Shown: piece by piece, positions 46,376-58,514 of the stretch
Layout of the letters: each line of letters begins with the position of its first letter
Numbering within the stretch: the stretch's first letter is position 1
Program-made: the position numbers and the translations under genes
Assembly: GCF_932294415.1 (NCBI RefSeq)
Contig: NC_065538.1
Span: forward strand, 45,236,843 to 45,300,842
Direction of reading: 5' to 3'
From: Quercus robur
Taxonomy: Eukaryota > Streptophyta > Magnoliopsida > Fagales > Fagaceae
DNA: 64,000 bases
Notes under the pieces: generated by a model
What the model was told of the DNA's origin: nothing
Databases searched by the model: none
Seen by the model: the letters and a program-made list of their open reading frames with translations, nothing else

Positions 46376-49300
46376 TCAGGACATATGCATACTACAATCT
46401 TTTCTATTCTCTCCTTGTTTTCCTCCCCTCTTTACACCTATTGAACCCATTTTGTCCATAGCTACTACAAAAGATTGAAAAAACTTTTGCTTATCCTGTG
46501 CCAAAGCTTGAACAAGTGGTTTGGTCCTTGGGTCCAAAAATAAAGCTTGGTCTGTGGCTAGTAAGCCTAGTTTAGCAACTAAATTGCTATAGTAAGCATG
46601 GTCAAACACGAATGGGGTGGTAACATCAAATGGTGCAACAATGTCATTATTGCCACCATAACGTGGGCATGACATTTTCAGTGCCTTTAGGAGCCTTGGA
46701 TCAATGGCTGGGTCAGGCTTCTTAGTGCCACGATAGTCATAGAGCCTGCTTACAAAATTCTGACAGTGAGCAAAGCCAATTGTATGTGCACCCGAGAGGA
46801 CTACTAGGTCATTTGGTGTTAGCCCTTTTGAGCTGAAGAGTTTCAGTAACTCATCAATGGTGGAATTTGAGCGTGGGATATTGGATGCTACTCTTGATGC
46901 CATTGATATTCTTCCATCCCACCTTCCTTTCTTCACTTGGTAATAAGGACCCCCTGCCTGCACCAACCATGAATTTGATTTCATATTATTGTTATTTTTT
47001 TTATTAGAGAAAGTCTATAAATAAAAATAAATAAATAAATAAATAAAGATTAAAAATTTCACAATTACTAATGTGATAGAGTGTTAGCCGCAGCTAAAAA
47101 GTTATGTAAGTTTATATAAAAACCAATAAAAACTTACAAACATAACTGTTGAACAAATTTATATTTTGATTTTTTTTTTTTTCCATGTACCCTATCTCTT
47201 TTTATTAAGAAAAGAGTACTCTAGAACATGTTGTTTATGGCAAAAATAATTAAATGCTATGGTGCTCATGTGCTCACCATTGAATTGGAGATCAAGCCAC
47301 CTGACCGACAAAAATTTGGTCTAAAAGATGCAGAGTAGATCAGCCAGACTAGGCCAGGCCTAGTAAAGGTTAGCCCAAACTTAAGAATGCGTTTGTAAAG
47401 CTTTTTATAAATTGTTTATTGTTATATATATATATATATATATTTAATGTATACTTGTATTTTTACGCAATAAAATAGATATGCTGATATTTGTTCAAAA
47501 ACTAAATAAATACACTGAAGTTTATCCAAATGCACCCAAGCAGAGTATTACGTTAGGTTAGGCTGAGCAAAGGCGAACAAGAATGCAGGTTCAAACTTTT
47601 ATTTTTAGACCAAGATTTGAAATCAATTAATATTCAAAAACCAAACAAGACCATATTTTTAGTTATAAAACTGCACCACAGAGGGCAAATTAAATTAAAC
47701 TGATTGGGGTTAGAAATTGTCAAGAATTTTGTAGTTTAATTGGTTAACACTTACTAGTATTTTTAATGATAACAGGGATTTAAATCTTCGGTTTCGTGTT
47801 GTAACTATCAAATTTATAATTTAAAAAAAAAAAAAAAACCGATTGGGTCAGAAGCCCAAGTGGACAAAGGTTGGCAACTTAGCTTACTTTTATGAAATAA
47901 TTTTGTCCTGTGGGTATGCTGCTGCATTTATTTACTAATACTAGAATAATGAGACGAATCAGTAGTATTTTAATACCAATTAAGATGGGCTGGCCTGACC
48001 TCTATTACTATTATATTTGTTTTTTTCGAGAATCTGACCCGTTCCTAAGGCCGAAATAATTTATCTTGACTTTTCATAAGGCCTGACATTCACTGATTTG
48101 GAGACCCAAGATGTTATAACTTATAACCAAGATCACTGTAGGACAAACACCTATTAAGGACAATTATTTTTTGGTAGCTATTATAAGGACAAATTAGGCA
48201 CATGGAAATGTCCATAAATCCAGTTTTAATTTTCCTTGTTTTACAGATAAGGACTAAACAACCCTAGCTTAATCTTTCTACTTTGGAAGTATCATCCATA
48301 TCTGAAAATAAATATATTAACAATGATTGACAAAAATATCTAGTTTCTTTAATATGTTATTGTTACATATGTATGACATGAAAAAAGAAATGCAAGAGAT
48401 ATTGCTCTATTGCCTTGCAATGTTTTCTACATTGAAGGACATATATATACATATATAAAGTTAATGATATAGACCCTAAAATAGACAATGCCAAGTCTTC
48501 TTAAGGTTTTTCTCTATGAATGAGAAGAACTTATAATTAGTTGATCAAATTGCTTTGCGCGGTAGAGAAGAATTATCTATTTGAATTTGAATCCATGTTT
48601 ACTATTTCAGTATTTCCTGAGCAAGTAATCAACATTGCAAAGAGGGCTTTCTTTTTCCCGTATAGAGCACAGGGTACCCGTGCATGTTTAACGGTGGCTT
48701 TTCTTAGACCAACTCACTGATGTTTGTTACCACCACCGACATTTTGGAGTCAAATTGCCAATGCCTTTTAAGCAATTAGTGATTACTTTACTAGTATTTT
48801 AACTATTCAACTACATGAAAAAGGGTAAAAAATAACATTAAAAATCAGATTCAAGTTATGGGGTTGGGACTTGTGGCTTGCACGAGACTGATCACTATGC
48901 TACTTTGAGCAGAGAAGGACTAAGGAGGTGAAAAGAAAAGAGGCACTGACCAAATGTACAAAGTCTCTGGCTGCAATTGCTAGAATGTCTGCACATGACA
49001 CAACACCGGGGCACTTGCTCTCCACCAAAGCTTTGGCCTTACTTATGGTCTCAAACCCCTCCACTCTTAAGTCCTTGTTATCCTGAGCATTCCTTTCTGC
49101 CAACATTTTGCTTCCCGGCTTCGATGATATCAATATTGATCCATCACATCCCTTAATTCACCAATATTAATTGCACAAATTAAAAATAAATAAATAAATA
49201 AAAAGAACTTCAAAATATGTTAAATAAAATCATAAATATGCATTATCGAATACCAATATCTAATTAAGATGGTGCATTTTGGATAAGTAGACCGGGGGGG

Positions 49301-49725
49301 GGGGGGGGGTTTGAACTTCGAATCAGAGAAATTAGACACCACAAAAAATGTCATTACTGTCGGGCTATCACTTGAAAACTCATGCTAATAAGTTGATATG
49401 TTATGATATGCTAACATGGAGATGCATGCAAAGGCAATTGCTTGTGTGGAATTGTTATTACTTCTACAAAGCAGTCGTGGAAGAAAAGGCGAATGGTGGC
49501 AGGCCCGGAGACTGGTGATTCTTTGAACTGTCGGCTGGTGATGGACCCAATGAGTTGCTCGAGTTGAGGGCATGATTTGGTGTAGTAGTCAACTGAGAAT
49601 TGGCGAGTGGTATTGGTTGGTTTGGCTAGACAATTTGAGGAATGAAGGGTAAGCAAGAAAATGATGAGCAAACAAGTGAAAACAAGCATGGAAGAAGAAG
49701 AAGATGAAGAAGAAGGGACAGGCAT
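46376..49725 (-). CDS. PER19: Secretory class III peroxidase (peroxidase 19-like), 3 exons
   Basis: Exons (minus): 49725-49462, 49151-48951, 46957-46376, all introns GT-AG and phase 0, giving 348 residues. It is a haem enzyme of the cell wall or apoplast that oxidises phenolics with H2O2. Residues 12-34 form the signal peptide after a serine run (SSSSSSSS). The distal site is RLFFHDCFVEGCDGS across exons 1 and 2, the proximal haem ligand is His in VVLSGAHTIGFAHC, and the Cys residues expected for four disulfides are present (SCPQ, HDCF, GCDG, KCPGVVSC, HCQNF, SCPR, DCSM). AGGPYYQVKKGRWDG and the Lys/Arg-rich tail fit the peroxidase 19 group. The common fourth exon is fused to the third here. 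Intron 2 is 2 kb and intron 1 carries a G run (49294-49309). All key residues are present. Confidence 0.93.
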
Positions 49726-52700
49726 GGTTTGGACAATGGGGCAGCTTAGGACAAAGGAGGAATAGTGGTTAGTTGGAGGAGAATATAAAAAGTACAGACC
49801 ATGAGTAAAAGTTAGTTGTGGGGCAAATTGTCATGTAGAAAATTAGTGAGAACCAAGACCCGTGAAGGCCAAAATATGAAATAAATAAAATAATGCTGGA
49901 GAGAGAGATGCTGTTGTGTTGGACCAAAGAGGGGGCGAAGACTGAAGAGTAACATAGGGATCATGATGGTGGAAATTGAGCAAGAGACAAATTAAAGAGT
50001 GTCTATTGGAATTATTGAAATCACATTTAAGAGGATTGGATCCCAACTGCTATGGCTTAACCTGTGGTCTCACTTTGTACGTAGCATAAAGTTTTATATA
50101 TACACACACACATCAAGTTATTATTTGTAAAGCATAAAGTGCCACATTTAAAACAGGACAGGATTTTTATTCAACAAATAATATATATGTAGTTTGATAT
50201 GTGGTGCTTTTAGGCAAAAAGAAATACAGTGTCTAGCATCTAGATTCTTCTTGTCACATTACAAAATTTTATTTAGGATGCAAAATAACCATTCACGGGT
50301 ATCACCAATCATTGTGAAAATTGAAATTTTTAAGAATTTAACTTAATTCTTAGAATTTATGAGATGCAAAAAATTGAGAAAAAATTGCACAAATAAACAG
50401 TCACACAACACAAACATTTATGTGATTCAATAGTGTGCCTACCTTCATGAAGTTGCAACAATTTCATTATATAAGGAAAAAAAATATATAGAGGCAGTTG
50501 TACAGTAGTACAATTTTCAATGCATTGAACCTTAATTAATATGGAGCAACAGTACATATAATTTCAAAAAAAAAAGATCCAAAATGGGCTCAAAACAGGT
50601 CCAAAAGTCAGAGTGCTCGTAATAAATTAAACTTTAGAAAATCTCTCATCTAAAACGTAGCACTTCCAAGTTGGGTTAGACAAATAGGATCATACAAAAA
50701 TTCAAACTCCCAACAGAATTCAACTTCGATTATTCTTGATTGAAGAACAAAATATCATCCACTGATTAGCTAGTCGCTATATATTTAACCGCGTTATTTC
50801 ATTTTTATCTTTTTACCCGACCAAAAGAAAAAAGCTTGATCAAAGTAAAGGACAGTAATAATAGTTTGAACTTTTAACTTAAAAGAGCACTTTGCGAGGT
50901 CCACAAACAGATTAAAAGGCGGTGAAGAATACAGTTGATCATGATTGCAAAACTAGAAGGCAGAGGTGAGATGGAGTGAACCCACAGTGACATCCCACGC
51001 AGAAGTTCTTAAATGCAGGCACGTGCAACGGGGGACCTTACCAGTCACCAATTAATAAATGGCATATATGTGGAAAATCCATAGCTTTTTAATTTCTCCT
51101 TTTTAAGTCAGTAATAAAGTGATCCAAGCTTTTTGTTGTGAGCACAGTATTAAGAGCCGGTGGTGGATCATGTTACTCTTTCATTCCCAGCATTAATTGG
51201 TAAGGACTAGGTTTATAGACCTGAAAAAGAAAAACATTAGTAATGCAATTCCGAACTGCAAAGCCCTTCTAGTGGCAACTGACAACCTATTTTTCATTTA
51301 AAAAATAAAAAATGGCTACTTTTTTTTTTGGGGATTGCAAAATACAGGAAGTACCTCTGATTTTTGAGATAATATCGACTAGGTTTAAGACATTTCTTAA
51401 ATTGACTAATTCAACCCCTAAACACACATGATGAGTAATGCCATTAATCACTCTTAACTCTTTGTTTTGACTATTTGATTGATAAATGATGTTACAACTA
51501 ACTATGTTAAGGCTAGTCAAATCATTATAGCAAACACTGACAAATTTTATAACTGTTTATTTGTATTTAGGGACTAAGTTAGTCAATTTTGAAATATTTT
51601 GGACTTGATTTTTACTACCCCAAACCTTAAGGATAATTCCTGTATTTTACCCTTTTTATACTAAAAATAATAGATATGTAATTTTTATAAATGAGACTAA
51701 ACAATGGACAAAAGGGTTAAGAGTCTTATCACTCAACTACTTGGAGTATCTTGGTATTTTCAATGGAAACATGCAAAAGTCAAACCCCATCCCAACTATC
51801 GAATTATATAGAAATAGAAAGAAGACAAAAGAAAGGCACCTCTAAGTTTCTAACCACCCTGCTCCAAGTATAATGACAAGGCAAATGAGTAGTATGGTTA
51901 CGATTAGTATGATTACTTTGAGGAAGGGGCAAGAAAAGAATCGCCACCAAGTTATAGGTCTAGAAACCATATGATAACTCTAAAGTTCTACACACTAAAA
52001 TAAGTCCGAAGTTGAATTACAATTGCAGGAACAAGTTAGGCACCCCATACCACCCAACCGTAGATGGCCTTCATTATCTTTATTGGATAGTGGTAGAGAG
52101 GCGTTTACCTAATGGGCCTATGTGAACTTGCACTAGTATCTAAGTCCTAAGGTTTATTTATGGGTCATATGAAAGACAACCAAACATTTGTGTATCCTAA
52201 CAATCAAGTATGTGAGCTTGTGAACAAGTAAGCATGTGATCATCCAAGCATGTGAACCTGTGATCATCCAAGCATGTGACTATGTTACTATGTGAACATG
52301 TGATCATTCAAGCATGTGAGCATGTTAATATGTGAACATGTACGCATGTGACCATCCAAGCAAGTATGTGAACATGTGAAGTCTTCCTTTATTATATACT
52401 TAATTAATTTACTCAAGTTAAATCTTGTCTTGTTAAGAAGTGGTCTTTCATGCTTGATGATTCATTAATGTTCATTTAAATTCAAACCGTAAAGACTTCT
52501 AGGAAATGTATGATCTTCAATTATCCTCCAAATATTTCCTTATTTGACTCATTGATTTAAATTCAAATTTAATTCTATCATTAAATTTTAATTAGGTTGC
52601 TTTATGGGGATTATTCAATTTGACTTATTTATTTAAGTTTAATTGATTATAATCTTATAGAGATTTTTAAACGTAATTGATTATGTCATGGAAGTATTCT

Positions 52701-52767
52701 ATTTTTATTTTCACTAGTATGTAACTCGCATTACCACATAGGAATGGTTAATTGTAGTGATGCTATT
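49726..52767. other. AT-rich intergenic stretch with a foldback repeat and a minisatellite
   Basis: No gene seen. A weak TATA (TTTTTATATTC, minus, near 49790) could serve the peroxidase. 51310-51660 is an imperfect inverted repeat whose ends share AAAATACAGGAA (read inverted as TTCCTGTATTTT) and TTGACTAA words, probably a MITE. 52200-52380 is a degenerate repeat of GTGAACATGTGATCATCC and AAGCATGTG words. Confidence 0.55.
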
Positions 52768-53386
52768 TGTAAGCACACGATTTGCGTGGAACCGCAGTTG
52801 GGTTGGGTTCGCACGTAAATGGGCCCATACAATATCATTTGTAGAGAGTGGGATCGAAAGGCTAAGTCATGTTTGCCCGGCTGTGGATTTCTTAAGATAT
52901 TTATGCATGGTTCCAATTTCTTTTCCTTTGAAGCACCTTCCCTTTTTCCGTAGGACTGGAGGCCCCTTCTTTAGGTTACATATTTTTTTCTTTTATACTC
53001 GCATGCATTCAATTTCCTTCGTCCACGTGTAGGGTCGACCCTTTCAAGACTGATACTTGTCCCATCAGTTTTAGACCTGAGCTGTTGGGGAGTGGTTAAG
53101 TAGGCTAAAGGAACACGACTCTGTGAGAGGCAAAGCTCTGTCTAGGACAGGTAGTATGGGCAGCCTTTCCTAGATATTTCAGATTTCTTACAAGATTATC
53201 CCTATGCCACTTTTGCCCCTTTCCTTAATGCGGTTCTGGGCCAGCCGAGGGCTATACCCTCCTCGGCGGCCTCTCTGGCACATGGATGCTTTGCGTTATT
53301 GGGCTTGGACTACTATCTTCTTCGGCTTGGGCCTTAAGTCTTCCTGTGAACAGGTGGATCTGGTCCATCCGTTGTCGGGCCCCACA
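52768..53386 (-). repeat. 3' LTR of the LARD-like element
   Basis: Read on the minus strand it starts TGTGGGGCCCGAC and ends GTGCTTACA. It differs from the partner LTR in a T/C within AGCACCTTCCC and a G/A in TTCTTCGGCTT. Confidence 0.92.
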
Positions 53387-53707
53387 ATAGCCCCTCAAAA
53401 CCATGCTGTCCGACTCCTTAGTTGGATAGGAGGGTTTTGATAATACCCTCATTAAATTCGGCCCTTGATCAACGTCGGCGACTTTTCACCTCCCCAAGGA
53501 ATGTGCCGGTCCACGAGATGTTTCCCTCGATTTGTGCGTGATGCGTTTATACCGTTCGGTTATTCGTAGTGTGCTTTTAATATCTTCCTTTTACGAGGCC
53601 CCCCAAATCTTACGGTTACTGATAACGTGGGGGAATGGAATGAATGCGCATTTATTCGTAGATTTCCTTGAGGATCAGAGCGGGTTACGTGCCCCTGCTT
53701 TACTCCC

Positions 53708-54413
53708 TTATATAAAGAGAGAGATCCAGAGGTGATTCTCGCATATCTGAATCCCTCAGGCCCTTCTTGTGGTTTATTCCTTCCATTTGGTTACTCCTAA
53801 TCCAATAACACATCCACCATAGTAGTCGGCCATGAATGAATCCTTCATTTCCCAGAAACGCCATGCCCTAACAAAACTTGAGATGGCTCGGTCAGGACAA
53901 GGATGGCGGAGACTCAAGATTTGTCTCCCCATTCTTTTAGCCAAAATCCGAAGCAGGGACTCGTCACACCTTACTTCCGGTGTGACTGGGTCGGAAACTT
54001 CCCTTGTCATCTCCATCCACTCTCTCATGAGCATACCTAATACGGCTCCCCTTCTCCCTCTTTTGCTCCTTTTACTTTCTTTTCATTGCTTCCCTCTTCT
54101 TCTCCTCCTTCCCACTCATGTCCTCCATCTTCTTTTTCCCTTGCATTCTTCAGTGACAAGAGCTTGCTGGAGTGCTTCCATGTCTTCTAATTCTTCTTCC
54201 TTCTCCTCCATTATTTTTGTATAAGGATCTTCTCCTGATATGAACAGTTCTGAGGCGTAGATTTCAGAGAGACTTTGAAGGCGAGTTCAGAAGACACTTG
54301 ATGGTTTACTTATTTATGTTACGGATGTTGTTACTGTTTTAGCAGTTCATTTTTTTGTATAGGCTTGCTTAAGCCCTTCCTTGTATGTTGTAACAATTTT
54401 TCATATTAATAAA
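53708..54413 (+). CDS. Antisense unit 1 of the LARD-like element (TATA box, 130-codon ORF, polyA signal)
   Basis: On the plus strand, opposite to the element, TTATATAAAG (53708-53717) is followed by an ORF at 53832-54224 and AATAAA at 54408-54413 after a TTGTATGTTGTAAC region typical of plant 3' ends. The ORF has a basic part with GWRRLKICLPILLAKIRSR and then a Leu/Pro/Ser-rich tail. The LLAKIRSR segment recurs in unit 2. I do not recognise a domain. It may be a small protein gene or a decayed one whose transcript matters more than the product. Confidence 0.4.
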
Positions 54414-54769
54414 AGTGATTGTTACTCTATTTCGTATGTCTTGTCTATATATTTTAACAAATGTGAAAGCGCTGCTCGGCATAATAGTATAGCATTTGAG
54501 TCAATAATAACTAAGACCAAGGTAATCGTTCCTAAAAAGATGCCACGATAACTTTAACAAGATTATTATTCAACATAACAATCCGACCAGTGAGGAGTGA
54601 GACTTATCTTAAAATTAGCCGTGATGGGCGTTAAATGCTCGATAAGGTGTAAGAAGTAGTTATCCGAGGACGAGTTACCCACCGGATGGATGGCCTCCTT
54701 AGGTTGGCAATCATTAGGTCGTTCTGCCATCTCCATGATACGCGAGCCTTAACCTTTTCCAGTATTTAA

Positions 54770-55095
54770 GCCGAGAAATCTCTTCATTCGGGCAGTTGAC
54801 TTCCCAAGCAGCCTGAGTCCGAGGACTTTGCAAAACCTGGGTTTTGTTCAGGACGTATGCGTTTTATCTTATGTACTTGATTTTTTCCCAGAGGCTTGAG
54901 TCCGAGACTTTGGTTTTTATCGATACTGGGTTTTCCCTTTTAGCTTGGGTCCGAGGACCATGCAAGCCTTAGGTTCTGGCCAAGACCAATGTCTGCACTA
55001 GTACTTGGTTTTCCCTTTTAGCCTGAGTCCGAGGACCATGCAAGCCTTAGGTTCTATCCAAGACCGATGTCTGCATCAGTACTTGGTTTCCCCTA
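54770..55095 (-). repeat. Older, diverged monomers related to the 81-bp array
   Basis: About four units of 78-95 bases with the words GAGTCCGAGGAC, CATGCAAGCCTTAGGTTC and TACTTGGTTTTCCC (plus-strand reading). These match the words of the regular array at 56389-57360 but are diverged from it and from each other. Confidence 0.65.
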
Positions 55096-55436
55096 TCTTT
55101 GAGCATTTCCCGAGGTGCCCAACAGTGATTGTCCTCGGCCATGGCCGCTGTTCGGCGTCGGCCAAAGTACCTGGGCCCTTTACACAAAGCGGCCCCGGGG
55201 CCACGAATCCACCTAGCCCATGAATTAAGAGATATTTCTGCAACTTCCAGCCACGTGGTACTCTTTGATGTCACGATGACCGAAGTGCGCCTTTACGAGG
55301 CTCTTTAATCTTGTGGTTGCAGTTGATGTTGGAAGTTGAGACAGGACTGTTTTGTCTGTAGCGTTTCTCGGGACGCCACATGAGTTAACTGCCATCACCT
55401 TGTCTTTTCCAATAAATGGGAAGGAGAGAAAGTTGC

Positions 55437-56040
55437 TTTATATACGCACAAATCCTTCAGATTTTCTCCCACATCACAGCTTCCATATCCGGAATTCTCC
55501 CTTCTTGGCATAACATGTTGAAAGTGAGGGTTGGGAAGAAAGAAATGTCTCCGCCGCAGAAGCGTCGTGTCTTCATGAGGCTTATAACAGTAAGGTATGG
55601 GCACAGGAAGCACAAGTTCAGGAGAGTTTTCCATCTTCACCGAGGGAGAACGGCGTCTCTCCCTCTTTTAGCCAAAATCCGAAGCAGGTTTTGTTCATGC
55701 CAACACTTTGGTATGGCAGAAGAAGGGTTTTCCTCCATCAGCGCCTCTGCTTTGCGGCAGGTGTATATTTAGAGAAAGCCCCATCACCTTCAACTCCCTG
55801 CACCTTTTCTTCAACGGTGTCAGGTTCAAGTTGGGTCTCTTTGGCTGCCTGAGTTATGGGCATGTAAGGGTGCGGGGGAAGAATAAGGTCTCGGAGCTGT
55901 AGCCAACCTTTCCTCCGACATACCTCCTCGGCTTTCTCCAGCTTTCTTGTATTTTCTTTTCTTGCTTATGTAGTAAGCTTTGACGTGGGCTGATTCCAGC
56001 TTTTCATTTGTACACTGTACTATTTCTTCATCGTAATAAA
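55437..56040 (+). CDS. Antisense unit 2 of the LARD-like element (TATA box, 85-codon ORF, polyA signal)
   Basis: TTTATATA at 55437-55444 precedes an ORF starting at the ATG of 55515 and ending at 55772, and AATAAA at 56035-56040. The protein is basic (MLKVRVGKKEMSPPQKRRVF at the start) and contains LPLLAKIRSR, shared with unit 1, so the two units appear to be copies of one ancestral gene. Domain unknown. An upstream in-frame ATG at 55416 precedes the TATA box and was not used as the start. Confidence 0.4.
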
Positions 56041-56388
56041 AATGAAAATTGATTTACATGTTTTAAGCGTTGATCTAATGGGCAACACGACTTTGTGAAC
56101 GAATGTGCCCTATGTATGTGTTGCTTTGAGAATATTTGTGATAAAGCTACTTCGAAGCATAATCTAATCGAATCTCATCTGTCAGCACTATCAAGCATCA
56201 TACCGATAATTTGTAATGAATCAAACTTAAGAAACTAACCGGGATATTAGTTGGACATTCTGTGATAAGCGCGTGAATGTCGTCCAAGGCTGATGATTTA
56301 TAAATAATCCATCCGAGCAGTCGACTGGGAGTTAGGGAGCTCCAATGGCGCTTTTGTGTAGTTGGTTTCCCCCTATGATTCTTTTTAA

Positions 56389-57360
56389 GTAGTTGGTTTC
56401 CCCAGAGGCTTGGGTCCGAGGACCATGCAAGGCCTTGGTTCTGTCCAAAACTTGTGTGATTCTTTTTAAGTAGTTGGTTTCCCCGGAGGCTTGGGTCCGA
56501 GGACCATGCAAGGCCTTGGTTCTGTCCAAAACTTGTCTGATTCTTTTTAAGTAGTTGGTTTCCCCAGAGGCTTGGGTCCGAGGACCATGCAAGGTCTTGG
56601 TTTTGTCCAAAACTTGTCTGATTCTTTTTAAGTAGTTGGTTTCCCCAGAGGCTTGGGTCCGAGGACCATGCAGGGCCTTGGTTCTGTCCAAAACTTGTCT
56701 GATTCTTTTTAAGTAGTTGGTTTCCCCAGAGGCTTGGGTCCGAGGACCATGCAGGGCCTTGGTTCTGTCCAAAACTTGTCTGATTCTTTTTAAGTAGTTG
56801 GTTTCCCCAGAGGCTTGGGTCCGAGGACCATGCAAGGCCTTGGTTCTGTCCAAAACTTGTTTGATTCTTTTTAAGTAGTTGGTTTCCCCAGAGGCTTGGG
56901 TCCGAGGACCATGCAAGGCCTTGGTTCTGTCCAAAACTTGTCTGATTCTTTTTAAGTAGTTGGTTTCCCCAGAGGCTTGGGTCCGAGGACCATGCAAGGC
57001 CTTGGTTCTGTCCAAAACTTGTCTGATTCTTTTTAAGTAGTTGGTTTCCCCAGAGGCTTGGGTCCGAGGACCATGCAAGGCCTTGGTTCTGTCCAAAACT
57101 TGTCTGATTCTTTTTAAGTAGTTGGTTTCCCCAGAGGCTTGGGTCCGAGGACCATGCAAGGCCTTGGTTCTGTCCAAAACTTGTCTGATTCTTTTTAAGT
57201 AGTTGGTTTCCCCAGAGGCTTGGGTCCGAGGACCATGCAAGGTCTTGGTTCTGTCCAAAACTTGTCTGATTCTTTTTAAGTAGTTGGTTTCCCCAGAGGC
57301 TTGGGTCCGAGGACCATGCAAGGCCTTGGTTCTGTCCAAAACTTATCTGATTCTTCTTCC
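56389..57360 (-). repeat. Twelve-copy 81-bp tandem array
   Basis: Units begin (plus-strand GTAGTTGG) at 56389, 56470, 56551, 56632, 56713, 56794, 56875, 56956, 57037, 57118, 57199 and 57280, each exactly 81 bases, with a shortened unit at 56358. The units are nearly identical. Because 81 is divisible by 3, two long open frames run through it on the minus strand (27-residue repeats such as WSSDPSLWGNQLLKKNQ); I regard these as by-products. Confidence 0.95.
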
Positions 57361-57573
57361 GAAGGTTTTGCTCCTCGAATAAGGTGGAAGAAGTCGGCCT
57401 GATGTTTGAAGCCCCCAAGCTTGCCCATGTCGTTGACACCGTGGAACGTAGCCCCTAGCAGGAGCCTATGTTGGGAATAACAACAATGCGTCGCCGGTGA
57501 TACGGGCATCCTCATAATCTCTTGTTCGACAGAAACTCAACCTCGCCACCGCTCGAGCTAACACGCAAGCCAT

Positions 57574-57590
57574 CCCCACAGACGGCGCCA
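57574..57590 (-). promoter_or_regulatory. Primer-binding site of the LARD-like element
   Basis: TGGCGCCGTCTGTGGGG on the minus strand, two bases inside the 5' LTR edge at 57593. It is the common plant Tat/Athila-type primer-binding sequence and fixes the element's orientation. Confidence 0.85.
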
Positions 57591-57592
57591 AT

Positions 57593-58211
57593 TGTAAGCA
57601 CACGATTTGCGTGGAACCGCAGTTGGGTTGGGTTCGCACGTAAATGGGCCCATACAATATCATTTGTAGAGAGTGGGATCGAAAGGCTAAGTCATGTTTG
57701 CCCGGCTGTGGATTTCTTAAGATATTTATGCATGGTTCCAATTTCTTTTCCTTTGAAGCACCTCCCCTTTTTCCGTAGGACTGGAGGCCCCTTCTTTAGG
57801 TTACATATTTTTTTCTTTTATACTCGCATGCATTCAATTTCCTTCGTCCACGTGTAGGGTCGACCCTTTCAAGACTGATACTTGTCCCATCAGTTTTAGA
57901 CCTGAGCTGTTGGGGAGTGGTTAAGTAGGCTAAAGGAACACGACTCTGTGAGAGGCAAAGCTCTGTCTAGGACAGGTAGTATGGGCAGCCTTTCCTAGAT
58001 ATTTCAGATTTCTTACAAGATTATCCCTATGCCACTTTTGCCCCTTTCCTTAATGCGGTTCTGGGCCAGCCGAGGGCTATACCCTCCTCGGCGGCCTCTC
58101 TGGCACATGGATGCTTTGCGTTATTGGGCTTGGACTACTATCTTCTTCAGCTTGGGCCTTAAGTCTTCCTGTGAACAGGTGGATCTGGTCCATCCGTTGT
58201 CGGGCCCCACA
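57593..58211 (-). repeat. 5' LTR of the LARD-like element
   Basis: Same length as 52768-53386 and identical except for two bases. It lies next to the primer-binding site, which identifies it as the 5' LTR. Confidence 0.92.
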
Positions 58212-58514
58212 CTATTGATCAACTTTTTTTTTTTTGGGGGGGGGGGGGTGTTATCACACGGAGGATAGAATTATATAAAACAATGATAAAAAAAAACAAA
58301 TGCATTTTAATATTTAAGTGATGCTATTGGTTTTTTTTTTTTTTTTTTTTTTTTTGGGTTTATCATGTGGAGGATATCATTAGATAAAACAATGAATAAA
58401 AAAAAGAGAATATTACATTTTATAATTTAAGAAATATAAAGGGACGTTAATATATAAAGGAAAAAGCAAAGGATATTGCACGGGCATAAAAGCTGGATGG
58501 ATTTCACTTATACG
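58212..58514. other. Short imperfect tandem duplication with T and G runs
   Basis: Two copies of a ~110-base AT-rich segment (ATCACACGGAGGATAGAATT and ATCATGTGGAGGATATCATT variants), each preceded by a T run (58220-58232, 58331-58355). No gene. Confidence 0.5.

Larger units (their letters stand above)
52768..58211 (-). mobile_element. Young non-autonomous LTR retrotransposon (LARD-like)
   Basis: Two 619-base LTRs (52768-53386 and 57593-58211) flank 4.2 kb, with a perfect CTATT target duplication (52763-52767, 58212-58216). The primer-binding site on the minus strand next to 57593 and the GAGGGGCTAT purine-rich tract next to 53386 show minus orientation, so 57593-58211 is the 5' LTR. The LTRs differ at two positions by eye, so insertion was recent. 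No gag or pol is present. The interior holds an 81-bp array and two plus-strand units with TATA boxes and polyA signals. It must move using proteins from another element; its primer-binding site and end of the purine tract resemble those of the Tat element at 22172-32992. Confidence 0.92.

Noticed and set aside
53832..54034. Minus-strand frame at 53774-54034 opposite antisense unit 1
   Set aside because: It has no known domain and lies on the non-coding strand of a unit with a TATA box and polyA signal; likely a shadow.
56198..57439. 413- and 335-codon minus-strand frames through the 81-bp array
   Set aside because: Because 81 is a multiple of 3, frames lacking a stop in one unit stay open through all of them. 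Two frames are open in the same DNA, and neither has a known domain or a clear start context.
57522..57857. 111-codon plus-strand frame across the LTR edge at 57593
   Set aside because: It crosses from the element interior into the LTR; the LTR part is repeated at 52757-53032 with another upstream sequence, so it is not a gene.
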